NCBI GenBank assembly: GCA_036362985.1
Contig: JAYGXS010000004.1
Span: forward strand, 26,307,027 to 26,371,026
Direction: 5' to 3'
Length of the DNA: 64,000 bases
From: Ligula intestinalis
Taxonomy: Eukaryota > Platyhelminthes > Cestoda > Diphyllobothriidea > Diphyllobothriidae
Numbering within the stretch: position 1 is the stretch's first letter; every line of letters starts with the position of its first letter. Both the position numbers and the translations under genes were made by a program. Shown in pieces: positions 46,756 to 56,301 of this stretch. The notes beneath the pieces are model-generated. The model was not told where the DNA came from, did not search any database, and worked only from the letters and a program-made list of their open reading frames with translations.

Positions 46756-46984
46756 CTACAAGAAAGAAATCAAAGAACAGACTCAACTAGCCAAACGCAT
46801 TCTATTAAATTATAAAATTACGGTAAACCGTGTAAACTCAGCCTTTAAAAGGCAAGTTGACATGCCTTAACCTCGAACATTCAGAATTCGTGAACCTAAA
46901 TCAAAACTCTAAACTGCATATAAAAACTTGCGGTCTGCAATGGCGTTGCAGGTGCTTCAGGTCGATGCCGACCGACCGACAACA

Positions 46985-47476
46985 GGATAACAATAGAACC
47001 AATGGCGCAGGCAACACGAAACACGTATGTATTATACTACTCGTATTAAGTGAGTAGACCTCTTTCATTACTATTATGACTAACCAACAGCTGCTCGCTT
47101 TTCGCCTACATGCATGTAATTGGCGTAGCCCATTTTCAATTTTTCTTTTGTATTCATACATTTGCTAGCAATTTTGTTACCCATATGGAGCTTAAAGGCT
47201 TTCGCCTATCTTCCCCTTAATAAACTGATACTGATTTATGTTGAGAGGAGAGGTGGTTGTTAGAAAAAACAACCAATGGCGCAGGGCACAAGGAACGCAT
47301 TCTGACTTAGTAGACCAATACACGTACTTATTATACTACTCGTTCTGCGCGAAAAGCCATATTTTATTAGTATTTCGACCAAACATTAACTACTCGCCTT
47401 TCACCTATAAGCATCCGTTTTATCTTGTTACCAATAGAAAGCTCAAAAATGTTCGCCTACCTGCCCATTAATAAAC
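46985..47476 (+). repeat. Tandem pair of ~230-bp SINE-like units
   Basis: Unit 1 (about 46,985-47,236) and unit 2 (about 47,262-47,476) share AACCAATGGCGCAGG, ATTATACTACTCGT, a CTTTTCGCCTA or CTTTCACCTA block, and the tail TTCGCCTA, then CCCNTTAATAAACTGA. The tail matches other short retroposon tails in this window (4,282-4,325 and 21,337-21,375). Confidence 0.7.
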
Positions 47477-47611
47477 TGACAATGCTACTGAAATATGGTG
47501 AGCGAACAGGTAACGGTTAAAAAACGGCAAGAAAAACACCAAAAGGCTGAGCTCATGAAGAAGCACAATAAAAAAAGTTAAATGAGGAACCTGCGGGAAA
47601 GAGGTACGCAC

Positions 47612-47698
47612 CTTTGTGAACGGCATCAATATGTCTATCCACGGATTTCTTATCTTTAAAGTTTTTGTTGCATACTTCACACGGGTAGGGTCGCAGAT
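47612..47698 (-). CDS. C2H2 zinc-finger exon 4
   Basis: An 87-nt phase 1-1 exon encoding LRPYPCEVCNKNFKDKKSVD, then RHIDAVHK. The finger is complete, although GKAF is replaced by NKNF. The acceptor is TGTCCTTTAG and the donor GTGCGT. Upstream in the intron, TATTGAAAGACT matches the blocks beside exons 2 and 6. Confidence 0.9.
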
Positions 47699-47760
47699 CT
47701 AAAGGACAAATCGGAAGGGAACTCAACTATTGAAAGACTAAGAATAGGTCTTTGGGGATA

Positions 47761-48048
47761 CAGTAGTCGCCGGTTATTAAGCCTACGGCTAATAAGCCCA
47801 GCCACGTATTAAGCCCAAGTCAGCTTGGGACGGAATTTTACATAGCAAAATCCACCGGCTAATAAGCCCAGTCGCTGGCTACAAAGCCCAGTTTTCCAAC
47901 AGGATTGAGTGAAATTCTCATCTCTCTGCGTGCGCAACTGGTTACGTGTCGCTAATAAAAAACTAGGATTCTCCGCTTAATGCGCCCGCCGCTTATTAAG
48001 CGCAATTTGGTCTGGGCCCGAGGTGGGCTTAATAGCCGGCGACTACTG
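47761..48048. mobile_element. Tigger/pogo-like MITE with TA target duplication
   Basis: The ends are CAGTAGTCGCCGG and its complement. The inverted repeats extend over 23 bp with one mismatch. They are flanked by TA at 47,759-47,760 and 48,049-48,050. Inside, the motif GGCTAATAAGCCCAG recurs. 'CAGTAG...' ends with a TA duplication are typical of pogo/Tigger non-autonomous elements. 288 bp, no coding capacity. It sits in the intron between fingers 3 and 4. Confidence 0.9.
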
Positions 48049-48479
48049 TATTATGCCATTTTTGGTTACTAAATTAGACAATTACATTAAACCATACAAA
48101 ACGAACCAAAAAGCATATTTACATATCTAGACGGATTTCCTAACTCGCTTCAACGCGCTCTTCGGACTGAAGACTCAGGAAACTTCATGTCTGCTGGCAG
48201 GCTGGATAAACTTAGAGAAAAGGTGGAACTATACTGCGCGCTTCGGTCCGGAGACTCGGAATCAAGCTCAAATCACTCCATCTTATTTCACAATTTCTCA
48301 CTAGCTAAATTAGACGATTATATTAAGCAGTGCAAAAACAAACTGAAAAAGCAAATTAAGGCATCTGCGAACATAATTTCGCGTGGTATTAAGGCATTAC
48401 CAGGTAGGCTGCTTTGTCGCTCTTGATACTTCTTACTTATCATGAACTACTGCCACTGTTTTCTGTCCCCCACGAAACC

Positions 48480-49145
48480 ACAATCCTTGAGCTACCCAAT
48501 AATTTCTTGGCTTACTAAAAGCCGATGCTGGTGATGACCAAAGAGACCCTTAAGTCCTTCAATGAAGTCAAGGCAGTTCTTGCGAATACAATCTTCCTTG
48601 TCGATCCCAACTAAGGTGCTCACCTAACTCGCCACAATGTCCTCAGCGCTGAGAACTTCTTCCTACTTAGCTAACCATCTGTCACTTCCTACTCTTTCTT
48701 AATGGTCACAAATTCGTCGTGATAAGGGATCAGAAAATGTGAGGGCTACTGCAATCGATACTCAACTCGCGAGATTTGCCATCTAGAGGTAATGTCACAG
48801 TTTTTGGGAGACGGCCAACACGGCCACGGTAAGGACACTTTGGCAGCATAACTTATCAGCATCCGTATCCTGGCTTGTCACTTCGGCTACCAGAAAGTAC
48901 ATCCCAGGGTTGTCATTTTGTGTGTGCCCTACTTTGGCTTCGGGTTGACTTCCTTAACCAGTTGGCTACTGTAATTTGTAAATAAAGTGAGAACAATGGC
49001 TTTGAACTGCAACTGCACATCGCGGCAAGCTAAGACATAGCTGCTAGATGAACTTGCCCATATTTCACCAAACGGTAAGATTAACCTTCGTGGATGTTTC
49101 TCTGTCTTTGTCGGGAGTACAAAAAACAAATATTACTAAGTCTCA
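48480..49145 (+). mobile_element. Ty3/gypsy RT/RNase H relic, cassette of finger 3
   Basis: Plus-strand translation pieces include ETLKSFNEVKAVLANTIFL (the RT-connection region) and, in another frame, the degraded RNase H. Downstream, DNA words such as AAGTGAGAACAA and GATGAACTTGCCCAT align with the 46,215-46,300 stretch beside finger 5. It is heavily decayed. Confidence 0.55.
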
Positions 49146-49517
49146 GAACTATTAAGCATGCAATGATGACTAAATAATGTACGACAGGCGTTCACAAGTA
49201 CATACGGTAGTCTCGCTACTGTATTCTTCTAATCAGAGCCGTGCGGGTCTAGGGAGAGTGTGGTGTAATTGTGGTGTAATAGAAAATACACCCGAATAGA
49301 GTACATAGATGAAAACATATACTACGTAACGAAGGAGAACCCTGTTTTTGCAGAGGGTGAGAGCAATGGCGCAAGACAACATTTTAATCCCACATAATCT
49401 AACTTAAGAAAATGAGACTGCTGCAAGCTGACTGCATGTCCAAAAACCTCGAGGAAGAAGCCATAACGGTACTCACAGCAAAAATGAAACAACAAATTTT
49501 CGTAAAATAGTACGCAC

Positions 49518-49604
49518 CTTTATGGACACCATCAATGTGCCGATTCATGTCTCTCCTCTGTATAAAGCCTTTACCACACACCTCACACACAAAGTCTCGC
49601 CTTT
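49518..49604 (-). CDS. C2H2 zinc-finger exon 3
   Basis: An 87-nt phase 1-1 exon encoding RRDFVCEVCGKGFIQRRDMN, then RHIDGVHK. The finger is complete. The acceptor is TTGTTGTAG and the donor GTGCGT. It lies about 370 bp after the end of its gypsy relic. Confidence 0.9.
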
Positions 49605-50069
49605 CTACAACAAAAATCAAAAGGAAAATCAATCACGATAAAAGGCCAAGGCTACTATTTCGGAAACTCCACTGCAGTTACTACTATTAAAATTTGGGCG
49701 AAGTCTCGAAGATTAATCTAGTTCATGCTTGTTAACACATCCAACTCTGGACCAGTTACGTGTCAAATGACGCAGTTACCACACCTTAGAAGTTATAGGC
49801 ATTTATTCAAATGCCCTCTAGTCTGAGAAGTGGCAATCAAACATGACAGCGGTTTACCGATCAAGTGCTCATCACATCACATTGAGGACTAATTGGTGCC
49901 CAAGCCTGACGCTGCTGAAGACGAAGCCCATCTTCCAAAACTGTTCCAACGATTCGACTCCTACGGTGTGAGTTCAGAGTTCCTGGTTAAATCTTATTGG
50001 GTCATTTAGTCGATTCTGATGGGATACAACCCGGGTTTTTTGAGGAACAAACTTTCCGGTCCCAACCAC

Positions 50070-50560
50070 CACTTTTTTGGGTGTGGCTACTATCCTCCAG
50101 CGATTCAAAAACCTCTTGGACCACTAAAAGCAGATGCCGGCGATGAGCGATGAGGCCACCAGCTTTTGAATGACCTCAAAGCCACAAACTTTCGAAAACA
50201 ACCCTCCTTGCCCATCCCCACTCAAGTGCTTGCCTAGCACTAATGGCAGATGCTGCCCACACTGCCATTGACACATCCATCTAGCAAACTGTAAGCTATA
50301 TGCTACAACCTTTTTTATTGGCCAACAAAGGCTTAGCCCAGCAGAATTTGGCTACAGTGACTTCAGCCAAAAAATTCTTCCTATTTACCTAACCATCTGA
50401 TATTTAGTACAATTTCTCGAGGGTCGCAAATTCTTCGTGCTTACGGATCAGAAATTCCTTGTTGCTGCTCTAAGGGCCGTCGGTTTTCATTACTCGTCTT
50501 GCGAAATTTGTCATCTAGACCATGGCACATCCAGCATGGTTAAGATCATGAAAACGCGGT
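50070..50560 (+). mobile_element. Ty3/gypsy RT/RNase H relic, cassette of finger 2
   Basis: The translation shows PHSSACLALMADAAHTAID, then AQQNLATVTSAKKF and pieces matching the RNase H start. The order and spacing equal the Ty3/gypsy RT-RNase H junction and the relics near fingers 3 and 5. Multiple stops and shifts interrupt it. Confidence 0.6.
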
Positions 50561-50923
50561 TGCTGATCTAGATGGACTCCGTCACGACACACCCCATCGA
50601 TTTCACTAGCGTAGGGCCGTCTTTTGCTGTTGGATCACAAGAACACAAGGGGTTATTGTTTTGACTAAGATTAACGATGAAATTGAAATATATATAGGAA
50701 AGTGAGTGTGTATGCGACATAATCCGTAAGATCCTGTCTATTTCAAAAGTGAAAGAAATGAGGGTGAAAGCCAGGCCGTTAAACTGAACACCTCCATCCC
50801 ACGAATGCTGCCGCGGAAACTTCGCAGCCTGATAAAAGTATGGTAGGAAAGTCGCGGTATAAATAAAAGGCAAATTATCACAGAAATGGAACGAAAACTA
50901 TCAGTGAAAAAGGAAATACGCAC

Positions 50924-51010
50924 CGTTGTGGACGACTTCAATATGCTGATTCAAGTTTGACTTCAAACCAAAGGCCTTGCCACACACGTCACACATAAAT
51001 TCCCGCTGTC
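50924..51010 (-). CDS. C2H2 zinc-finger exon 2
   Basis: An 87-nt phase 1-1 exon encoding QREFMCDVCGKAFGLKSNLN, then QHIEVVHN. The finger is complete. The acceptor is CGTGTTGCAG and the donor GTGCGT. Its intron flanks match those of finger 6. Confidence 0.9.
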
Positions 51011-51907
51011 CTGCAACACGAATGGCAAGGGGGATTAACTGGTGAAAGACCGAAACTACTTTTTGGTTTATTTGGCCATACTCATTCATAGCATGAGCTC
51101 CTGACAGTAGATTATCGAAACAACAACCATATAAAAGCAAACTTGCGTAAGTTTTAAGAATAACAGAATTCTAGGTCTAAAAACTATTCACAGTTGTTTA
51201 ATTTCGATGCAGACCAACCGCCAACTGGATAAAAAAGCATATCCACTTACCATAGAACAGGCTTTAGGGGAATATAAAGGTCAAGCATTTTATCGTGCGT
51301 GCCAGCCCGTTGCTGTACAGACCGATTGGTATCACCGACAAGTTCTACTTATAAGTTAAACGCTACATGGAGTTATCTTGTGGTAGCTATCCTATGCTAG
51401 AGATAGATTTGATCGGGGTTAGTGATGGACGGAGTGGACAGTCTAGGTGTAAATAAAGCACACAGGTCTGAACACGGAGTACTGCTAAAGCAGAGTTTGA
51501 ATCCGTAAAATCATGGACTTAGAACACACGCCTCACTTTGATAGTGATTTCCTGCATGTCAGTTTTCTGTACGGTGGCCTCTTGAGTGCTGTTTTACCAG
51601 CCTTGTTCGTCCTTGTCGTGTGCGTTGGACAAACTAGGGCAGGGACATACATCAAGCCAAAAGGGATATGGCTTGTACTTAGGATGGTTATAAAAGGTGA
51701 GGCGCTTGAAACGGGATAACGTGCGGCACATGAACGTGGAGAGCTCTGTTTTTTCCGACATGACACAGGACATACGGTGATTATAGTAACAACCTTAACA
51801 AATTAAATAGGCTATGATGTTAAATGGGAGAGCGGTTGTCACAAAAAAAAACTGCCATAGGTGGATGAAATAATTAACCAGGAAACCTTCAGGAAAAAGG
51901 CACGCAC
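51011..51907. other. Intron sequence, nothing recognised
   Basis: Includes a 68-codon plus-strand frame (51,513-51,719) with a hydrophobic segment but no family match. Probably chance. Confidence 0.35.
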
Positions 51908-51994
51908 CCTTGTGGATAATGTCGATGTGCTTATCCATGGCGTCCTTCCTCTTATAGCCTTTGCCGCAGATTTCACACACAAAGTATCGCAGTT
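51908..51994 (-). CDS. C2H2 zinc-finger exon 1
   Basis: An 87-nt phase 1-1 exon encoding LRYFVCEICGKGYKRKDAMD, then KHIDIIHK. The finger is complete, with GKGY in place of GKAF. The acceptor ends TCTTGAAG and the donor is GTGCGT. It is the first finger after the non-finger exons at 52,825 and 52,941. Confidence 0.9.
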
Positions 51995-52824
51995 CTTCAA
52001 GACAAATCGAAAAAAATCAGTTGATAATAGATCGAGACTATAACTTCTGGCCATGGTCTGAAATTTACTAATGAAATTGGGGATTTATACCAAATCAACG
52101 AGACACCATCATAAGAGGAAACATAAATTTACCTGTCTAGATCTAAATTACGTCGCAACAAAGCAGTGGGCCTAAAACGCACGTCACAGCTGTCTCGTTT
52201 CGATAAAAACCTATCGGTGGCTGGATAAGTGAAAATTATTAGCTAATAATAGCTCTTGAGAAAAAAGGTACAAAAAGGCCCAATCCTGTTATTTAACTAG
52301 TGTTGAATATCACCATCAAGCAATGTTAAGCAATCGGGTATTGAGTGGAGTGACCACGATATACCATTTTTGTTGGGGAAAATGTCGAATGAAATGGATA
52401 ATTGACAATTTAAGAGGTACTAGTGCTGACTTTTGATGGAGGTAGGTGCGTGTGGTACACGTCTTGATGGTGAGATGTCTTGGTGATGTGAGCGGAGCTG
52501 CGGTGATCAACCACAGATTTTCGTGGAGGCGCATGTAATCATGCGGTAGCCTACGTCATGAATGAAGACGCGAGGACACACACACACTATTTCAGCAGGT
52601 CTTCATGCGCTGGGTTAGAAAACAGCCGAGCAGGATTATGTGTGAGGGGGGAGCGAGGTGACAGTATTCACAGAATAGATCGGGAGATGCTAACTGAACA
52701 GGGCTGATACTGCAGTTGCTGGCGGTAGTGGTCGCGAAAAGCTCACACACTCACGCAAGGTAAACCGATATTTATCTCCACAGTGAACAAAAGATAAAAA
52801 TATAGGCAATGTTAAGACACTTAC

Positions 52825-52905
52825 TCGGACGACTTTCGCCTTTCACATCATCAGTGCGTTTTATGCACTTAGGGTTGTCTGGCTCACATTTGGCAAGTTT
52901 AAAAT
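52825..52905 (-). CDS. Zinc-finger gene, linker exon upstream of fingers
   Basis: An 81-nt exon with acceptor CCTTTGCAG and a consensus donor GTAAGT. It is phase 1 at both ends, as the finger exons require. It reads FKLAKCEPDNPKCIKRTDDV, then KGESRP, a charged stretch with two Cys but no finger. Joined to the exon above it through a 35-nt intron, the frame stays open. No domain is recognised. The phase match is the main support. Confidence 0.65.
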
Positions 52906-52940
52906 CTGCAAAGGTTTAGACAGAGCGATTAAAAAGAAAC

Positions 52941-53172
52941 CTAAGGTGTTTGGTGCCTTAAATACTCCTGAAGTGAGTATATCGATGGCGGAGGATACAT
53001 TATTTGTCGTATTTAATCTGTCTGTTGGCACACTAGACGCAGCCGAGGGTAAGGGGGTCTTGAATTCATTTGCTATTGAGGTTGGGGACGGTGGTGGTTG
53101 CCATTCACCCCCACTGCTCGCACAATCACTTGCAATGGATTTAGACTCCTGTTGTGGTAGGAGTCGAATACC
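52941..53172 (-). CDS. Zinc-finger gene, Ser/Pro/Thr-rich exon
   Basis: A 232-nt stretch is open after the acceptor GCGTCAG (an in-frame TAG precedes it). It ends at a GTTTCT donor, leaving phase 1. It reads LLPQQESKSIASDCASSGGE, PPPSPTS, TPLPSAASSVPTD and ends VFKAPNTL. The composition (Ser, Pro, Thr, Asn) suggests a disordered regulatory region of a transcription factor. The length and phase fit the following exon exactly. More 5' exons were not found. Confidence 0.55.
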
Positions 53173-53189
53173 CTGACGCTATCGATTAA

Positions 53190-53216
53190 ACCAAACGTTT
53201 GGTCAGGGTACCCTGA
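53190..53216. promoter_or_regulatory. Two abutting 14-bp palindromes
   Basis: ACCAAACGTTTGGT (53,190-53,203) and TCAGGGTACCCTGA (53,203-53,216) share one base. A third CCCTGA lies at 53,171. They are just upstream (minus strand) of the first recognised exon of the zinc-finger gene, in or near an intron. Such symmetry fits dimeric protein-binding sites, but no factor is recognised. Confidence 0.4.
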
Positions 53217-53918
53217 ATGAAAACTTACAAGTTGATTTGGCCGAATGGACTTGTTAACCTAAAGCCAATATGGACAACTCCAAAAGACTGCTAACCATAC
53301 CTTAGAAGGCCTCAGTACACATCCTTCTTCGCTGTTTACTTCTTCCTGTGAAAGGGGAAATGTGCAAGGATTAAATTTATGGAATATATAAAATCCTGCT
53401 GCACGCTGTAACAATGACGATTATTGTGTATCATTTAAAAACGACGAAGTGGCCGCCTTATAGCAGAAATAGGCTTACCTGTTTTATTCCCACAAGTTGC
53501 AGAGAGGGAAGTAAATTCGACATGATTACTAAAATTTATAAAATTGCCAGATGGACTTTAAATTGCGGATCATAGTCGCGGGATCCACCGCGATTTTATT
53601 GGTCGGTGACGCTGTTCACGAATTAGTTAGATTGTGCCAACAGTGGCGCCTTGTAGCAGACTGACCTTCTTTGACCTCTTGGTAAGTGAGGATTCTTGAG
53701 GGTTTGCATCGGGCGCTAGGTCACCTACCAGAGTGTTGTCAACTGGGTTTTCCTTAGCCTGGTCAGTCACACTTCTTAATCATGTTTCATCAGTATAGGG
53801 TAGGGAACGGATCCGTGGGCACCCCTTCTTTGCATTCACCGGACATGTGGGAGTTTTCAGGTGAGACCAATCCCCCCGCCAAAGCAAGGGCACTCCCGTG
53901 AACGGTACAGATCATGTT
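53217..53918. other. No feature recognised
   Basis: Upstream exons or the promoter of the zinc-finger gene could lie here, but nothing could be supported. Confidence 0.35.
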
Positions 53919-55190
53919 TCAAATAGGGCATCGTATTTCTTTTTGAATGCGGACTTTGCGTCGACAGCAACAACGTCGGGGGGGCGGGAGATTGTTCCAT
54001 GCATTCACTGCGCGCCTTGAGAGTTGGTTGACGTGCGAGAGGCCATCTGTCCGTTGTACCACCAGTTTGAAGCAGTGTCCTCGCGTGGGCATATGAATGG
54101 CTAGTTTGAAGTACTCTGCGACCTCCGGTATGTCGCCACAGACGATCACTTTGTACATCATCATTTGGTCGACACTCGAGCGTCGAAATTCGAGGGTAAA
54201 CAGGCTTAGTGCTTTACAGCGCTCCAGATAGGTCAACATTTTCACTTCGGGCACCATTCTTGACCCCAGTCGTTGAACATATTCGCTCTTCGTATAGAGA
54301 AACCAAGTGGACGATCCACACTCCATGATCGGTCGAATTAACGTGACCATGAGCTTATGGAATATCTGCATGGACCAGGACGTGAATGCTCTTTTGAACA
54401 TCCAAAGTAGCGCTAGCCCCTTGCGTCTCGCCAAATATGATTGTTCTCGGGTCTTGAGGTCGTCCTGGATGATAACGCCTAAGTCTCGAGTACTCCTAAC
54501 AGCGGCCAGTGGCATGTTTCCCATTGTAAAGGGCGGGTGGTCCCGGTCTCTCCCAATTATAAACAAGTTCGATTTGGTCACGTTAACCGGTACCTTGACC
54601 TCTAATGACCACTCGTGGATCAAATCGAGATCATTTTGGAACGACATTGTGTCTTCGGCGTTGCGTATGACACGCCATACCTTGAGGTCGTCCGCGAACA
54701 GAAGGCACGGGGATGCAAGTCTTGATTGGATATCCGCGACGTATATTGAAAACAGTCTGGGACCCAGCACCGACCCGTGTGGTACTCCACTACGAGCCTC
54801 AAACGCTGAGGAGCACCCTTCGCCAACTCTGACCCAGCATTGTCTACCGAATAGATACCCCTTGATCCATTTGATGACAGTTCTAGGTACCGGCGTGTTA
54901 CTGAGTTTGTCTAGGAGAAACACGTGATCGACTTTATCAAACGCCTTGCTAAGATCGATTAAGGCTGCATGAACCATCAGTCGTTTTTCTTTGGCTTCGC
55001 ACCAGGCTTCACGTGCCACCATGAGGTTTTCCCTTAACAAAGCCATGTTGTTCTGTTGTGATGTTCTCGTGACTCCGGGATCTCCTCCTCGTGTGGCCCT
55101 TCGGATAAAGATAATAATCGCGATGAGCCCCTGGCTTGCCACTAATATTCACGGTAGCATGCCAGTCCTATCTTTTATACACTTTCCCCC
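53919..55190 (-). mobile_element. LINE reverse transcriptase, 407-codon open frame
   Basis: The minus-strand frame is uninterrupted for 407 codons. It contains VHAALIDLSKAFDKVDHVFL, then FEARSGVPHGSVLGPRLFSI, the catalytic LLFADDLKVW, VNVTKSNLFIIGRDRDHPPF, STRDLGVIIQDDLKT, then YKVIVCGDIPEVAEYF and SHVNQLSRRAVNAWNNLP. This is the palm to C-terminus of a CR1/Jockey-superfamily RT with an intact catalytic box. The fingers and endonuclease parts are missing: it is 5'-truncated near 55,190. It is a family distinct from those at 26 kb and 33 kb. Confidence 0.9.
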
Positions 55191-55194
55191 ATGA

Positions 55195-56060
55195 ACGGCA
55201 ATTTTTCTCCAAAAAGAGACTAATTGCATTCTTTTTTTAAATTCTGAGCCATGCCTTAATAGTCTTTTCACTGTCAGATGTTTTCGCTCAGTAACATCTG
55301 CTGGCTCCTGTTAACTAGCATCGCCGCATGTGATTGTATAACTTGGAGCAAGTGATTTGGCACTTAAAATTTTGTGAATGACCTCTTTTGAATATTTCGG
55401 CTGTATCGATGCATCTCTTCACTACTGTGTACTAATAAAGAGTACAGGGGCGTATTCCTATATCCCCCATAATAAACTAAGCTTAATTACTAGCCATGCG
55501 CAGCAGTCCGATAATGTATTAAGCGATGAATGTTCATTAATAAAGGTTATACAATATGAAGATCGGAAGAAAGGTGGAAATTACTACAGTGATATGCGAT
55601 AACGGGGAAAACGAGGGATAGTTCCACTTGGGGGCTGGGATTGGAGAATATTCACTTCTTCTCTTTTGTCCGCGCCACCCCCGCCTGAAGGGCCGCAAAG
55701 TGAAGCTATTTAGTGTCGCACACTCGAGTAGCTCCTTGTTGAGTCACACAACTAGTTCAAATGGCTTGCTGGAACTAGCTCATCAATCATCATATGTAGA
55801 CCAATTTTAGAAATTATAAAAAGATACTTAGTCCCCACCTTACGGTCAATGCATGCGAAATGGTTTGAAATCTTCGAGTTAAGAGAAGTCACATTTAATG
55901 AAACTGTTAAGATTGTAATGCCTCAATCATAAAATATTTTCTTGATAGGAAGTTTGACAGATTTGAATAACATATTGGATCCATTCCCTATTAGCAATTG
56001 AAGTGCTGTATTACTCGACATTTACGCTAAAAATTTCGAGTACTGCAGTGCCCACATTTC
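55195..56060. other. No feature recognised
   Basis: A few short frames without motifs. No repeat was recognised. Confidence 0.4.
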
Positions 56061-56127
56061 ATTGGTTGGCATCAGGCTGGCGTAAAGCCTTCGCGCACAT
56101 GCAACTGAATTTGTGCTATTTGATTGG
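56061..56127 (+). promoter_or_regulatory. Two ATTGG (inverted CCAAT) boxes
   Basis: ATTGG occurs at 56,061-56,065 and 56,123-56,127, about 180-240 bp before the first plausible start codon of the transposase-like gene. This spacing suits a promoter, but two pentamers are weak evidence. Confidence 0.25.
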
Positions 56128-56301
56128 CTAATTCAATCTACGTTTGTAGCGCTAATTTTGTCAGCCATTATTTCGTGACGCACGCCACTGTTCGCACGCG
56201 TAAGTAAGCTCTGTTAACTGTGGCTTAATTTTCCGTAAAATTGTTGATATCTTGCTGTTTTTAAGTATGTGGAAGCCTGTACACCAGACCACAGTTAGAA
56301 G

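Noticed and set aside
54307..54927. 206-codon plus-strand open frame
   Set aside because: It lies fully antisense to the 407-codon RT frame with an FADD box; a shadow frame.
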